NCBI GenBank assembly: GCA_017546445.1
Contig: JAFYWX010000006.1
Coordinates: 1-64,000, forward strand
Reading direction: 5' to 3'
Length of the DNA stretch: 64,000 nt
Source of the DNA: Akkermansia sp.
GTDB taxonomy: Bacteria > Verrucomicrobiota > Verrucomicrobiia > Verrucomicrobiales > Akkermansiaceae
Made by a program: the position numbers and the translations under genes. This document shows positions 15,567-23,295 of this stretch, piece by piece. The number at the start of each line of letters is the position of its first letter. The first letter of the stretch is position 1. The notes under the pieces were generated by a model, which was not told the origin of the DNA, did not search any database, and worked only from the letters and a program-made list of their open reading frames with translations.

Positions 15567-17087
15567 ATGAACAAAACACTTCATATTGTAGCAACTTTAG
15601 TTGCTTATGTCATGCTCGCCGCGGCTCCGATACTGGGTTCGGAGGCCATCGTCGAATCCACGCAGCAAGCCAGCAGCAAAATCAGCTGTTTTGAGGATTT
15701 GCGCGGGCGAGTGCTGGCCGTTCCTTCATCCACCGTGCAGGATATTTACGTGGAGGAGCATTATCCCGATATCAAGCTTGACCGCTTTGATACCGAGGCG
15801 GACATGATGCTTTCCCTGCAGCAGGAAAAGTGCGACGGCGCCATTATGGACGACGTTATCTGCTACGCACTGGTGCGCAAGACCCAGGGTGTCACCATCC
15901 TGCCGGACAGCCCCGTGCCCCCCTGCCAGATGGGCGTGGTATTCGGCAAACACAACCAGGAACTCTGCAACCAGTTCAACGCCTTTATCCGCCAGCTGAA
16001 AGCCAGTGGCGAACTCCAGACCATCATGGAGCGCTGGATCAAGCATTTCGATACAGCCGAAATGCCGAATCTCCCCCTGCCCACCCAGGGCGAACCCATC
16101 CGCGTGGCCATGGAGCCCTGCACGGAACCCATCGTGTTCATCAAGAACGAGAAAATCGCCGGTTTCGATGCCGAGCTGATTCAGCGCTTCTCCGTATACA
16201 TCAACCGCCCGGTGGAAATCGTGGAGATGGAGTACGACTCCCTCATCGCCTCCACCACCACCGGCAAGGCAGACATGGCCGCCTCCGGCATTCTGATTAC
16301 GGATGAACGCGCCGAGAGTGTACTTTTCTCCGAGCCGTACTATGACAGCCACTCCCGCGTAGCCGTGCTGACCAAGAACGCCCATCCCTCGATTGTATCC
16401 GGCAACGAGGGCGAGCAGAATCTCGGCATCTGGGGCACGGTGGTGCGCAGCTTCTACCGCAACATCATTGAAGAGCGCCGCTACATGCTTCTGTGGGACG
16501 GCCTGAAGGTAACCCTGCACATTTCTTTCTTCTCTGCACTGCTGGGCACCATTCTGGGAGCCTGCATCTGCTACCTGCGCATGAGCAAGAACCGCGTGCT
16601 GAGCAACATTGCCAAGGTGTACATCGACATCATGCGCGGCACGCCCATTCTGGTGCTTCTGATGATGATGTGCTATGTAGCCTTCACCAAGTTCGACAAC
16701 ACCCCGGTGGCCATCATCACCTTTGCCATGAACTTCGCGGCCTATGTCAGCGAAATGTTCCGCACTTCCATCAGCAGCATCGATAAGGGCCAGACAGAGG
16801 CCGGCATTGCCCTCGGCTTCACCCCGGTGCGCACTTTCTGCTACATCGTGCTGCCGCAGGCTATCCGCCGCGTGCTGCCCGTGTACAAGGGTGAGCTGAT
16901 TTCCCTCATCAAGAACACCTCCATTGTGGGGTACGTAGCCGTGGCCGACCTCACCCGCGCCTCCTACATCATCCGCGGGCGTACGTTCGATCCCTTCTTC
17001 CCGCTGCTCATGGTGGCACTCATGTATTTCCTGATTGCCTGGTTGTTTACCTATGTGCTTGACCGCATTGGAAACAAAGTCTGCTGA
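15567..17087 (+). CDS. Polar amino-acid ABC transporter, fused substrate-binding and permease protein
   Basis: 506 residues. After a signal-like N-terminus (residues 1-27) comes a type 3 solute-binding module whose lobes appear in reversed order. The lobe 2 signature is first (CFEDLRGRVLAVPSSTVQD ... CDGAIMDDV ... GELQTIMERWIKHF, about 40-170). Lobe 1 follows (IRVAMEPCTEPIVF ... GFDAELIQRFSV ... KADMAASGILITDERAE ... FSEPYYDSHSRVAVLTKN, about 175-285). The C-terminal half is a HisMQ/GlnP-type permease with several membrane helices from about residue 310 and the EAA-loop region near QTEAGIALGFTPVRTFCYIVLPQAIRR. It pairs with the ATPase 41 nt downstream for amino-acid import. The substrate cannot be told; glutamine or another polar amino acid is likely. 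Confidence 0.88.
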   Translation: MNKTLHIVATLVAYVMLAAAPILGSEAIVESTQQASSKISCFEDLRGRVLAVPSSTVQDIYVEEHYPDIKLDRFDTEADMMLSLQQEKCDGAIMDDVICYALVRKTQGVTILPDSPVPPCQMGVVFGKHNQELCNQFNAFIRQLKASGELQTIMERWIKHFDTAEMPNLPLPTQGEPIRVAMEPCTEPIVFIKNEKIAGFDAELIQRFSVYINRPVEIVEMEYDSLIASTTTGKADMAASGILITDERAESVLFSEPYYDSHSRVAVLTKNAHPSIVSGNEGEQNLGIWGTVVRSFYRNIIEERRYMLLWDGLKVTLHISFFSALLGTILGACICYLRMSKNRVLSNIAKVYIDIMRGTPILVLLMMMCYVAFTKFDNTPVAIITFAMNFAAYVSEMFRTSISSIDKGQTEAGIALGFTPVRTFCYIVLPQAIRRVLPVYKGELISLIKNTSIVGYVAVADLTRASYIIRGRTFDPFFPLLMVALMYFLIAWLFTYVLDRIGNKVC

Positions 17088-17128
17088 CCCTCAGAAACAC
17101 ACTCCCTTCCCCCCCTTCAAAATAAACG

Positions 17129-18199
17129 ATGATTCAAATTAAACACCTTCAGAAGAAATTCGGCAATCTGGAAGTATTGCGCGATGTTAATCTGAATATC
17201 AAATGCGGAGAAGTCATCTCTATCATCGGCCCGTCCGGCACGGGTAAAAGCACCTTCCTCCGCTGCCTGAACCTGCTGGAGCAGCCCACCGGTGGCAGCA
17301 TTGTCATTGATGGTGAGGAGGTTCTCAATGGCCGGGTCAATGTTTCCAAGCTTCGCCAGAAGATGGGCATGGTGTTCCAGTCCTTCAACCTCTTCAACCA
17401 CCTCTCCGTGCTGGAGAACGTGTGCATCGGCCCCATGAAGCTGCTCGGCAAGAGCCGCGAGGAAGCCGAAAGCAAGGCCAGGGAACTGCTCAAGATGGTG
17501 GGCATGGCCGAAAAGGCCAGCGCCATGCCGGATGAACTTTCCGGCGGCCAGAAGCAGCGCGCCGCCATTGCCCGCTGCCTTTCCATGGACCCGGAAATCA
17601 TCCTTTTCGATGAACCCACCTCCGCCCTGGACCCCACCATGGTGAGTGAGGTGCTCTCCGTTATCCGTGCACTGGCCCGCCAGGGCATGACCATGGCCAT
17701 CGTGACCCACGAGATGAGCTTCGCTCGCGACGTGAGCACGCGCGTGGTATACATGGACGAAGGCATCATCTATGAAATCGGCACCTCCGAGGAAATCTTC
17801 GAGCATCCCAAGCGCGAGCGCACGCGCGTGTTTGTGAACCGCATCCGCGATTTCCACTTTGCCTTCCACAGCCCGGATTACGATCGCTTCCTGCTCAAAT
17901 CCGAATGGCAGGCATACTGCAACAAGTATTTCCTCACCCGAGAAAGCATGCGCAAGGCCCAGCTGATTGGCAACGCCTTGTTCCGCATGATGCCGCTGGA
18001 CAAGGGTACGCTGGATTTCTACTTCCGCTACTCTGAGCACACCCGCGAAATGAGCATGGAGGTACTCCTCCCCATCGGTGCATCCCCGGTCAATGTGGAG
18101 GGGAACACCGTTATCCACGAGCTCTGCTCCAAGGTGGAATGCAATCACGAGGCAGACCGCGTGAAATACCGCCTCTGCATGCGCCATAAGAACCGCTGA
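17129..18199 (+). CDS. Polar amino-acid ABC transporter ATPase with C-terminal extension
   Basis: 356 residues; GlnQ/HisP-type ATPases are about 240-250. Residues 1-245 hold the complete ATPase: Walker [13 protein letters not shown], signature [15 protein letters not shown], Walker [13 protein letters not shown] and switch His in [12 protein letters not shown]. From about residue 245 there is an extra domain of about 110 residues (from [18 protein letters not shown] to CMRHKNR) with no motif I know; it could be a regulatory sensor. It follows the fused permease by 41 nt and ends before a strong terminator, so the transporter is a two-gene operon. Confidence 0.9.
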   Translation: MIQIKHLQKKFGNLEVLRDVNLNIKCGEVISIIGPSGTGKSTFLRCLNLLEQPTGGSIVIDGEEVLNGRVNVSKLRQKMGMVFQSFNLFNHLSVLENVCIGPMKLLGKSREEAESKARELLKMVGMAEKASAMPDELSGGQKQRAAIARCLSMDPEIILFDEPTSALDPTMVSEVLSVIRALARQGMTMAIVTHEMSFARDVSTRVVYMDEGIIYEIGTSEEIFEHPKRERTRVFVNRIRDFHFAFHSPDYDRFLLKSEWQAYCNKYFLTRESMRKAQLIGNALFRMMPLDKGTLDFYFRYSEHTREMSMEVLLPIGASPVNVEGNTVIHELCSKVECNHEADRVKYRLCMRHKNR

Positions 18200-18220
18200 T
18201 TCTTCCGCATCCATTTCATC

Positions 18221-18258
18221 GCGCACCTGCTTGATATCAAGCAGGTGCGCTTTTCTTC
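18221..18258 (+). terminator. Rho-independent terminator of the ABC transporter operon
   Basis: A 30-nt perfect palindrome (13-bp stem GCGCACCTGCTTG, loop ATAT) at 18221-18250, followed by TTTTCTTC. Confidence 0.92.
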
Positions 18259-18299
18259 AAACGGATATAAATCAGTTGGAAAAAGGCAGCAGAATCGGC

Positions 18300-18328
18300 T
18301 TGCCAATCGGGCGGTTCTCATGTATAAT
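18300..18328 (+). promoter_or_regulatory. Promoter of purM
   Basis: TTGCCA (18300-18305), 17-nt spacer, TATAAT (18323-18328), then GCGCGCGC. This is one of the most consensus-like promoters in the window. Predicted transcription start is about 18335. Confidence 0.75.
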
Positions 18329-18360
18329 GCGCGCGCATCCAAGCGATGATTCAAGCTATT

Positions 18361-19359
18361 ATGTCCGGCAATCTCACTTACAAGCAGTCCGGCGTCGACA
18401 CTATTGAGGCGCAGTCTTTTGTTTCTGATATCAGTGCACACGTGAAGCGCACGCAGAAAAACCGTCAGCTCTGCAATGCTTTCGGCCTTTTCGCTGCCGC
18501 TTATGACCTGTCTTCCTACAAGGAGCCGGTGATTGTGACCGGCACGGACGGCGTGGGCACCAAGACCGAAATCCTTTTTGATATGGACATGCTCGAGACC
18601 GCCGGTAAGGATCTGGTGGCCATGAACGTGAACGACCTGCTCACCACCGGTGGCGATCCCCTCATGTTCCTCGACTACCTCGGCATCTCCAACCTGGAAA
18701 CCGAGCGTCCCCGCATCACCCGCCTGGTGGCCGGTATGTGCGACTATCTGGAAAGCTGCAACTGCATTCTGGCCGGTGGGGAAACCGCCGAAATGCCCGG
18801 CGTGGTACCCGAGGGCCTCGTGGAAATGGCCGGTTTCAGCATCGGCTGCGTGGAGAAGAGCGAGATGATTGACCCCTCCCAGGTGGCCGTGGGCGATATC
18901 CTCATCGGCTACCCCAGCGATGGTTTCCACGCCAACGGCTGGAGCCTGGTGCGCCGCGTACTGGCCCAGAACCCCGATCTGCTTACCAAGGAAGAGCTGC
19001 GCGACCTGCTCGCCCCCACCCGCCTGTACCATGACGTGGTGTACGACATGCGCAAGCTCGGTATCACCCCGAAAGCCTACGCCCACATCACCGGCGGCGG
19101 TCTGCCCGAAAACCTGGAACGCTTCCTCGGCGACAAGGGTGCCGACCTCGAAATCCCCTACTGGAACAACGAGCCCGCCCAGAAGGTGCTGCAGTTCGTT
19201 GACGCCGAAGACCGTTTCCACACCTTCAACATGGGTATCGGCTGGGTAGCCATCGTCTCCCCCGACCAGGTTGAACAGGCTCTTACCGCCGGTCCCGGTG
19301 GTACCGTCATCGGCACCATGCGCGAGGGTAAGGGCATCAAGGTCACCGTGCGCAAGTAA
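18361..19359 (+). CDS. purM: Phosphoribosylformylglycinamidine cyclo-ligase
   Basis: 332 residues from the ATG at 18361 (MSGNLTYKQSGVD), which matches where PurM proteins normally begin; an in-frame ATG at 18346 would add MIQAI and is only about 11 nt past the predicted transcription start. It catalyses ATP-dependent closure of FGAM to AIR in purine synthesis. Landmarks are YKQSGVD, VTGTDGVGTK, MNVNDLLTTGGDPL, LAGGETAEMPG and a C-terminal HITGGGLPENL. The PurF-like gene follows 20 nt downstream, so the two form a purine operon. Confidence 0.93.
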   Translation: MSGNLTYKQSGVDTIEAQSFVSDISAHVKRTQKNRQLCNAFGLFAAAYDLSSYKEPVIVTGTDGVGTKTEILFDMDMLETAGKDLVAMNVNDLLTTGGDPLMFLDYLGISNLETERPRITRLVAGMCDYLESCNCILAGGETAEMPGVVPEGLVEMAGFSIGCVEKSEMIDPSQVAVGDILIGYPSDGFHANGWSLVRRVLAQNPDLLTKEELRDLLAPTRLYHDVVYDMRKLGITPKAYAHITGGGLPENLERFLGDKGADLEIPYWNNEPAQKVLQFVDAEDRFHTFNMGIGWVAIVSPDQVEQALTAGPGGTVIGTMREGKGIKVTVRK

Positions 19360-19379
19360 ATTCATAATAAAGACCTTAT

Positions 19380-21278
19380 ATGTCTGCAGCCATTCGACTG
19401 CTCAAACCGCTCTCCTACTTCGAAGAGAAGTACGGGAACCCGGAATGGGCATTCAACAAGCTTTTCCTGCTCATGGAAAAGCAGCGCAACCGCGGCCAGG
19501 ACGGCGCCGGCTTCGGCAGCATCAAGCTGAACATGCCGCTGGGTGAGCCGTACATCTTCCGCTCCCGCGCGGTTGGCGGCTCTGCTCTCACGGATCTTTT
19601 CACCACGCAACAGCGCAACCTGCGCCACATGCGCGAGGACGGCATCATCAACGGCACGGACGCCATCACCTTCAAGAAGCATTTCAACTTCGGTGGTGAA
19701 GTGCTGATGGGGCACATGCTCTACGGCACCAGCGGTGTGCAGTACGAGGAAGGCAGCTGCCATCCTTTCGTACGCCGCTCCAACTGGCCCACCCGTACCC
19801 TGATGCTGCAGGGCGATTTTTCCATGACCAACGTGGAGGAACTGCACGAGCGACTCATGGCACGCGGTCAGCACCCGGTGTTCGACAACAACACCCAGGC
19901 TGTGCTGGAAGAGGTAGGCTACTACTTGGACGAGGCCCACACGGATAAGTACCGCGAGCTGCGCAAGAAAGAGATTGATGGGCGCGAGATTCCGCAGATT
20001 ATTTCTGCAGAGCTCAACCTCTTCGATGTCATCGGCAAGTCCTGCAAGGACTGGGACGGCGGCTATGTGCTCATGGGCGCTGTGGGTAATGGCGACTTCT
20101 TCTGCCTGCGCGACCCGCACGGCATCCGCCACTGCTACTACATCCAGACGGATGAGTTCATCGCCATTGCCAGCGAGCGAGTACCGCTGATGAGCGTGAT
20201 GGAAGTGGAAGAGACCGAGGTGAAGGAGCTGCCCGCCGCCAACATGATTCTGGTGAAGGCCGACGGTCAGGTAACCATCAAGGAATACACCACTCCCGGC
20301 AAGTTCACGCCCTGCTGCTTCGAGGACATCTACACCTCCCGCGGCAACGACCCCGTCGTCTACCGCGAGCGTAAGGCCCTGGGCGCCAACCTCACTGAAA
20401 AGGTGGTAGCCAGCCTGGATGGAAGCGATTTCTCCAAGGCCGCCATCACCTTCATTCCCAACACGGCAGAGGTTTCCTACTATGGTCTGCTGGAAGGTCT
20501 GCGCGCCTACCGCCGCAACAAGGTGACCCAGGCCATGCTGGAGGCTTTCCGCAACGGCACCATGAGTGAGGAGCTCATCAACGAGCTCATCCTGCGCCGC
20601 TGGCCCCGCTCTGAAAAGATTGCACACAAGGACATCAAGCTCCGCACCTTCATCTCTGAGGCCAGCAGCCGCAAGCAGATGGCTTCCATGGTGTATGACC
20701 TGACCTACGGTGCTGTGGGCCCGGACGAAGTACTCGTGGCTATTGACGACTCCATCGTGCGTGGTACCACGCTGAAGATGAGTCTGCTCCGTCTGCTCTC
20801 CCGCACCAGGGCCCGCAAGATTGTCATCGTATCCTCTGCTCCGCAGGTGCGTTACCCTGACTTCTACGGCATCGACATGAGCGAGATGGGACAGTTCGTC
20901 GCCTTCCTTGCAGCCATCAACCTGCTGCACCGCAAGGGGCTCTCCAACATCATCACCGATGTGTACAACGAGTGCCGCTACCAGCTGACCCGCCCCGCAG
21001 AGCAGCGCACCAACCCGGTTCGCCGTATCTACGCCGCACTGACGGAGGACGAAATCACCGATGAGATTTCCCGCATGGTCACGCCGGAGGATTCTCCCTG
21101 CGAGATTCAGGTTATCTACCAGAGTCTGGAAGGCCTGCACGATGCCATCGAAGCCCCCTGCGGCGACTGGTACTTCAGCGGACTTTACCCGACCCCGGGC
21201 GGTTATACTCTCATTAACAAGACCTATATCGACTGGTACGAAAAGACCCGCGGCATGGCTCGCGAGTTCGTACTGTAA
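19380..21278 (+). CDS. Amidophosphoribosyltransferase-like protein lacking the N-terminal catalytic cysteine
   Basis: 632 residues. It contains a class II glutamine amidotransferase-like domain (KQRNRGQDGAGFGS, GHMLYGTSG, LQGDFSMTNVEEL) and a type I phosphoribosyltransferase domain with the PRPP loop VLVAIDDSIVRGTT near residue 455. This is the long form I recall from Bacteroidetes and relatives, which normally begins with ...HECGVAM.RLLKPLEYY. Here the protein starts MSAAIRLLKPLSYFEEKYGN, just after where the nucleophile Cys would be, and a TAA at 19368-19370 rules out an upstream in-frame start. The glutaminase half may thus be inactive, leaving ammonia-dependent PRPP amidation or a regulatory role. 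It sits 20 nt after purM, consistent with a purine role. Confidence 0.8.
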   Translation: MSAAIRLLKPLSYFEEKYGNPEWAFNKLFLLMEKQRNRGQDGAGFGSIKLNMPLGEPYIFRSRAVGGSALTDLFTTQQRNLRHMREDGIINGTDAITFKKHFNFGGEVLMGHMLYGTSGVQYEEGSCHPFVRRSNWPTRTLMLQGDFSMTNVEELHERLMARGQHPVFDNNTQAVLEEVGYYLDEAHTDKYRELRKKEIDGREIPQIISAELNLFDVIGKSCKDWDGGYVLMGAVGNGDFFCLRDPHGIRHCYYIQTDEFIAIASERVPLMSVMEVEETEVKELPAANMILVKADGQVTIKEYTTPGKFTPCCFEDIYTSRGNDPVVYRERKALGANLTEKVVASLDGSDFSKAAITFIPNTAEVSYYGLLEGLRAYRRNKVTQAMLEAFRNGTMSEELINELILRRWPRSEKIAHKDIKLRTFISEASSRKQMASMVYDLTYGAVGPDEVLVAIDDSIVRGTTLKMSLLRLLSRTRARKIVIVSSAPQVRYPDFYGIDMSEMGQFVAFLAAINLLHRKGLSNIITDVYNECRYQLTRPAEQRTNPVRRIYAALTEDEITDEISRMVTPEDSPCEIQVIYQSLEGLHDAIEAPCGDWYFSGLYPTPGGYTLINKTYIDWYEKTRGMAREFVL

Positions 21279-21291
21279 GACGATTCGCACT

Positions 21292-21327
21292 CTCGTGGGG
21301 GCCAGGGCCCTCCCCTTCCCCCACGAG
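21292..21327 (+). terminator. Hairpin after the purM operon
   Basis: A 10-bp stem CTCGTGGGGG (21292-21301) with CCCCCACGAG (21318-21327). No T-run follows (GTGCAAAC), so it may be an mRNA 3'-end stabiliser or a weak terminator. Confidence 0.4.
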
Positions 21328-21357
21328 GTGCAAACTACCCCAACACCACCCTATGTT
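21328..21357 (+). promoter_or_regulatory. Possible promoter of the ECF sigma gene
   Basis: GTGCAA (21328-21333), 18-nt spacer, TATGTT (21352-21357). The -10 box ends 9 nt before the ATG at 21366, again an almost leaderless layout. The match is weaker than at other genes. Confidence 0.35.
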
Positions 21358-21365
21358 CTACCAAA

Positions 21366-21968
21366 ATGAAGGAAAGCCCCAAAGATTCGTATGCAGAGCA
21401 GAGCGATGAGGAGCTCGTAACGAGCACCCTCAACGGCCAGACGCGCGCATACGATGAGCTGATACGGCGCCACAGCCGTAAGCTCAATGCCATGCTCGTC
21501 CAGATGCTCAACAGCGAGGCAGATGCCTACGATGTGGCCCAGGAATCCTTCCTCAAAGCATTCCATTCCCTCCGTTATTTCAAGGGAAATAGCTCATTCT
21601 ACACCTGGCTCTACTCCATTGCCCTGAACAACGCCCGCAACTACCTGCGCAAGCGTAAGCGTGAGCGAAGCTTCAGCCTGGACAATGATGAAAAAGGCAA
21701 TCCCCTGGAGAAGGATGCCGAACTGGCTGATGCCAATCTGGAATCCGACCCCATCCGCAAGGCCCAGGTAAAAGACCTGCGCGGCAAACTGGCACGCGCC
21801 ATTTCTCAGCTTTCCCCTGCCCACCAGGAGGTAGTGAACCTCTGCGATATCCAGGGGCTTTCCTACCCCCAGATTGCCAAACTCATCAACATCTCTGAGG
21901 GCACGCTGCGCTCCCGCCTGCACTATGCCCACCGGCAGCTCCAGGGCCTGCTGGCAGATGAGCTCTGA
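21366..21968 (+). CDS. ECF-type RNA polymerase sigma factor
   Basis: 200 residues, the normal size for an ECF sigma factor. Region 2 is YDVAQESFLKAFHSLRYFKG with the promoter-melting FYTWLYSIALNNARNYLRKR. Region 4 is LSPAHQEVVNLCDIQGLSY, then PQIAKLINISEGTLRSRLHY, the -35-binding helix-turn-helix. An acidic linker (DNDEKGNPLEKDAELADANLES) joins them. No obvious anti-sigma membrane gene is adjacent; a lipoprotein with TPR-like repeats follows 21 nt downstream and is probably cotranscribed. The target regulon is unknown. Confidence 0.88.
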   Translation: MKESPKDSYAEQSDEELVTSTLNGQTRAYDELIRRHSRKLNAMLVQMLNSEADAYDVAQESFLKAFHSLRYFKGNSSFYTWLYSIALNNARNYLRKRKRERSFSLDNDEKGNPLEKDAELADANLESDPIRKAQVKDLRGKLARAISQLSPAHQEVVNLCDIQGLSYPQIAKLINISEGTLRSRLHYAHRQLQGLLADEL

Positions 21969-21989
21969 ATCACCATTTAACTTCAATTC

Positions 21990-22868
21990 ATGTCAGGTAG
22001 CACCTCTCGTCTGTTATCAGTAATCGCCATAGCAGGACTGTTGAGCTCCTGCGCCACGCAGATTCAAATGAGCTGCGCCGTGCCATCACGAGTCAGCCTA
22101 CCGAGAGGCACTGCACTGGCGATTAAAGCGCAGGAATCCTCCACAGGCAGGGAAATACAAGCCGCGCTGTCCCAGGAACTGCAGCAAGGCTTGTTCTATA
22201 CCATCTCCCCAGACGCAGAATATCAGATTCAGATTAGCGAAGCTGATGAGAGTCTCAAAATTAAAAGTTTCTTTCTGATAGCGGATGGATTCTTTTTAGA
22301 TACCGAGACGGAGCTCAAGACTCGCATCAATCTATCCAGTAAAACAAATTCTTCATACGGTTATTCACAGCAATATAGAGTGAACTCCGATGACCATGAT
22401 GACTATGTTGAGGCCCTATGCCACGAGATAGCAATCGATTTACAACCGCATCGTCTCATCTACACTGAGAAATTGGATGCCCCCAAGGAAAATCCTGCTT
22501 TTGAGCAGGCTGCAGACTATTGTAAGGGCGGCATGTGGCAGCACGCAGCCAAGGAGGCAGAGAAAGCCGTGCAGCTTACACCCCATGAGCCCGAGGCCCA
22601 TTATCTGCAAGGCCTCATCCAGCGCCAGCTGGAAAACTATGATGCATCCAATACCTGTTTCGATAAGGCCTACCAGTTAAAGCCGGATGCCCGCTATGCT
22701 AAAGCCATCAAGATTAACAAGTTGATGCAAATGGGTGCCAGACACGTACGGCACCAGATGCAATTCAGCGGCAGCGATGAAGCCGCATTCAACAAGGGAA
22801 CGCTACCCGCTTACATCAAAAAGAAAGATACGCCCTGGACGCAGCTCTTCGTGCCCTTGAACCTTTGA
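21990..22868 (+). CDS. Lipoprotein with C-terminal TPR-like repeats
   Basis: 292 residues. The signal peptide ends in a lipobox (AIAGLLSSC, Cys21), so it should be a lipoprotein. The middle (about 45-160) is a mixed region with no family I recognise. Residues about 165-240 look like TPRs: FEQAADYCKGGMWQHAAKEA followed by EKAVQLTPHEPEAHYLQGLI, then LENYDASNTCFDKAYQLKP. It follows the ECF sigma gene by 21 nt, so it may act in the same response, possibly as an envelope component. Function is unknown. Confidence 0.7.
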   Translation: MSGSTSRLLSVIAIAGLLSSCATQIQMSCAVPSRVSLPRGTALAIKAQESSTGREIQAALSQELQQGLFYTISPDAEYQIQISEADESLKIKSFFLIADGFFLDTETELKTRINLSSKTNSSYGYSQQYRVNSDDHDDYVEALCHEIAIDLQPHRLIYTEKLDAPKENPAFEQAADYCKGGMWQHAAKEAEKAVQLTPHEPEAHYLQGLIQRQLENYDASNTCFDKAYQLKPDARYAKAIKINKLMQMGARHVRHQMQFSGSDEAAFNKGTLPAYIKKKDTPWTQLFVPLNL

Positions 22869-22875
22869 AGATAAC

Positions 22876-23283
22876 ATGAAACTGAGCATGCAGAGCAACC
22901 CGGATGAAGGGTTGATACTTATCGCCTTTGACGATGAAGGGCGCGGGGAATTGCTGCACAAGATAGAAACCGCCATAGCCGAAGAGGATCACGAATTCGG
23001 CGTACTCGGCGCAGGATTGACGGAGGATGGATTACGCGGGGATGGCTGGGTACTGAATGATTTCTACAACATCATCTGCGAATACGATGCGGAAGCCCCT
23101 CTTCATGCAGACACCAGCATCTCTATTTCCGGCGGTAAGGCCGCGCTCTCCGATTTGTGCATGCGCATCAGAGCCCTCCCCCAGGGAGGCGGCGAGCTTG
23201 AACTCCCGGCAAAGCCATACAGCAAGCCCCACCCCCGCAGGTTGCTGAACGTGATAAAAAGACTGTTTACCCGCTCCCGATAA
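22876..23283 (+). CDS. Hypothetical protein
   Basis: 135 residues, cytoplasmic in appearance. It has no family I recognise. Features are an acidic centre (AIAEEDHEFGVLGAGLTED) and a basic C-terminus (KPHPRRLLNVIKRLFTRSR) that might touch membrane or nucleic acid. It begins 7 nt after the lipoprotein gene and is therefore probably translated in the same operon as the ECF sigma factor. It is convergent with ftsK, 12 nt away. Confidence 0.6.
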   Translation: MKLSMQSNPDEGLILIAFDDEGRGELLHKIETAIAEEDHEFGVLGAGLTEDGLRGDGWVLNDFYNIICEYDAEAPLHADTSISISGGKAALSDLCMRIRALPQGGGELELPAKPYSKPHPRRLLNVIKRLFTRSR

Positions 23284-23295
23284 ATCGCCGGGTTC

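Noticed and set aside
19362-21290. 642-codon frame antisense to the PurF-like gene
   Set aside because: The sense frame has the PRPP loop and amidotransferase motifs; the antisense has none.
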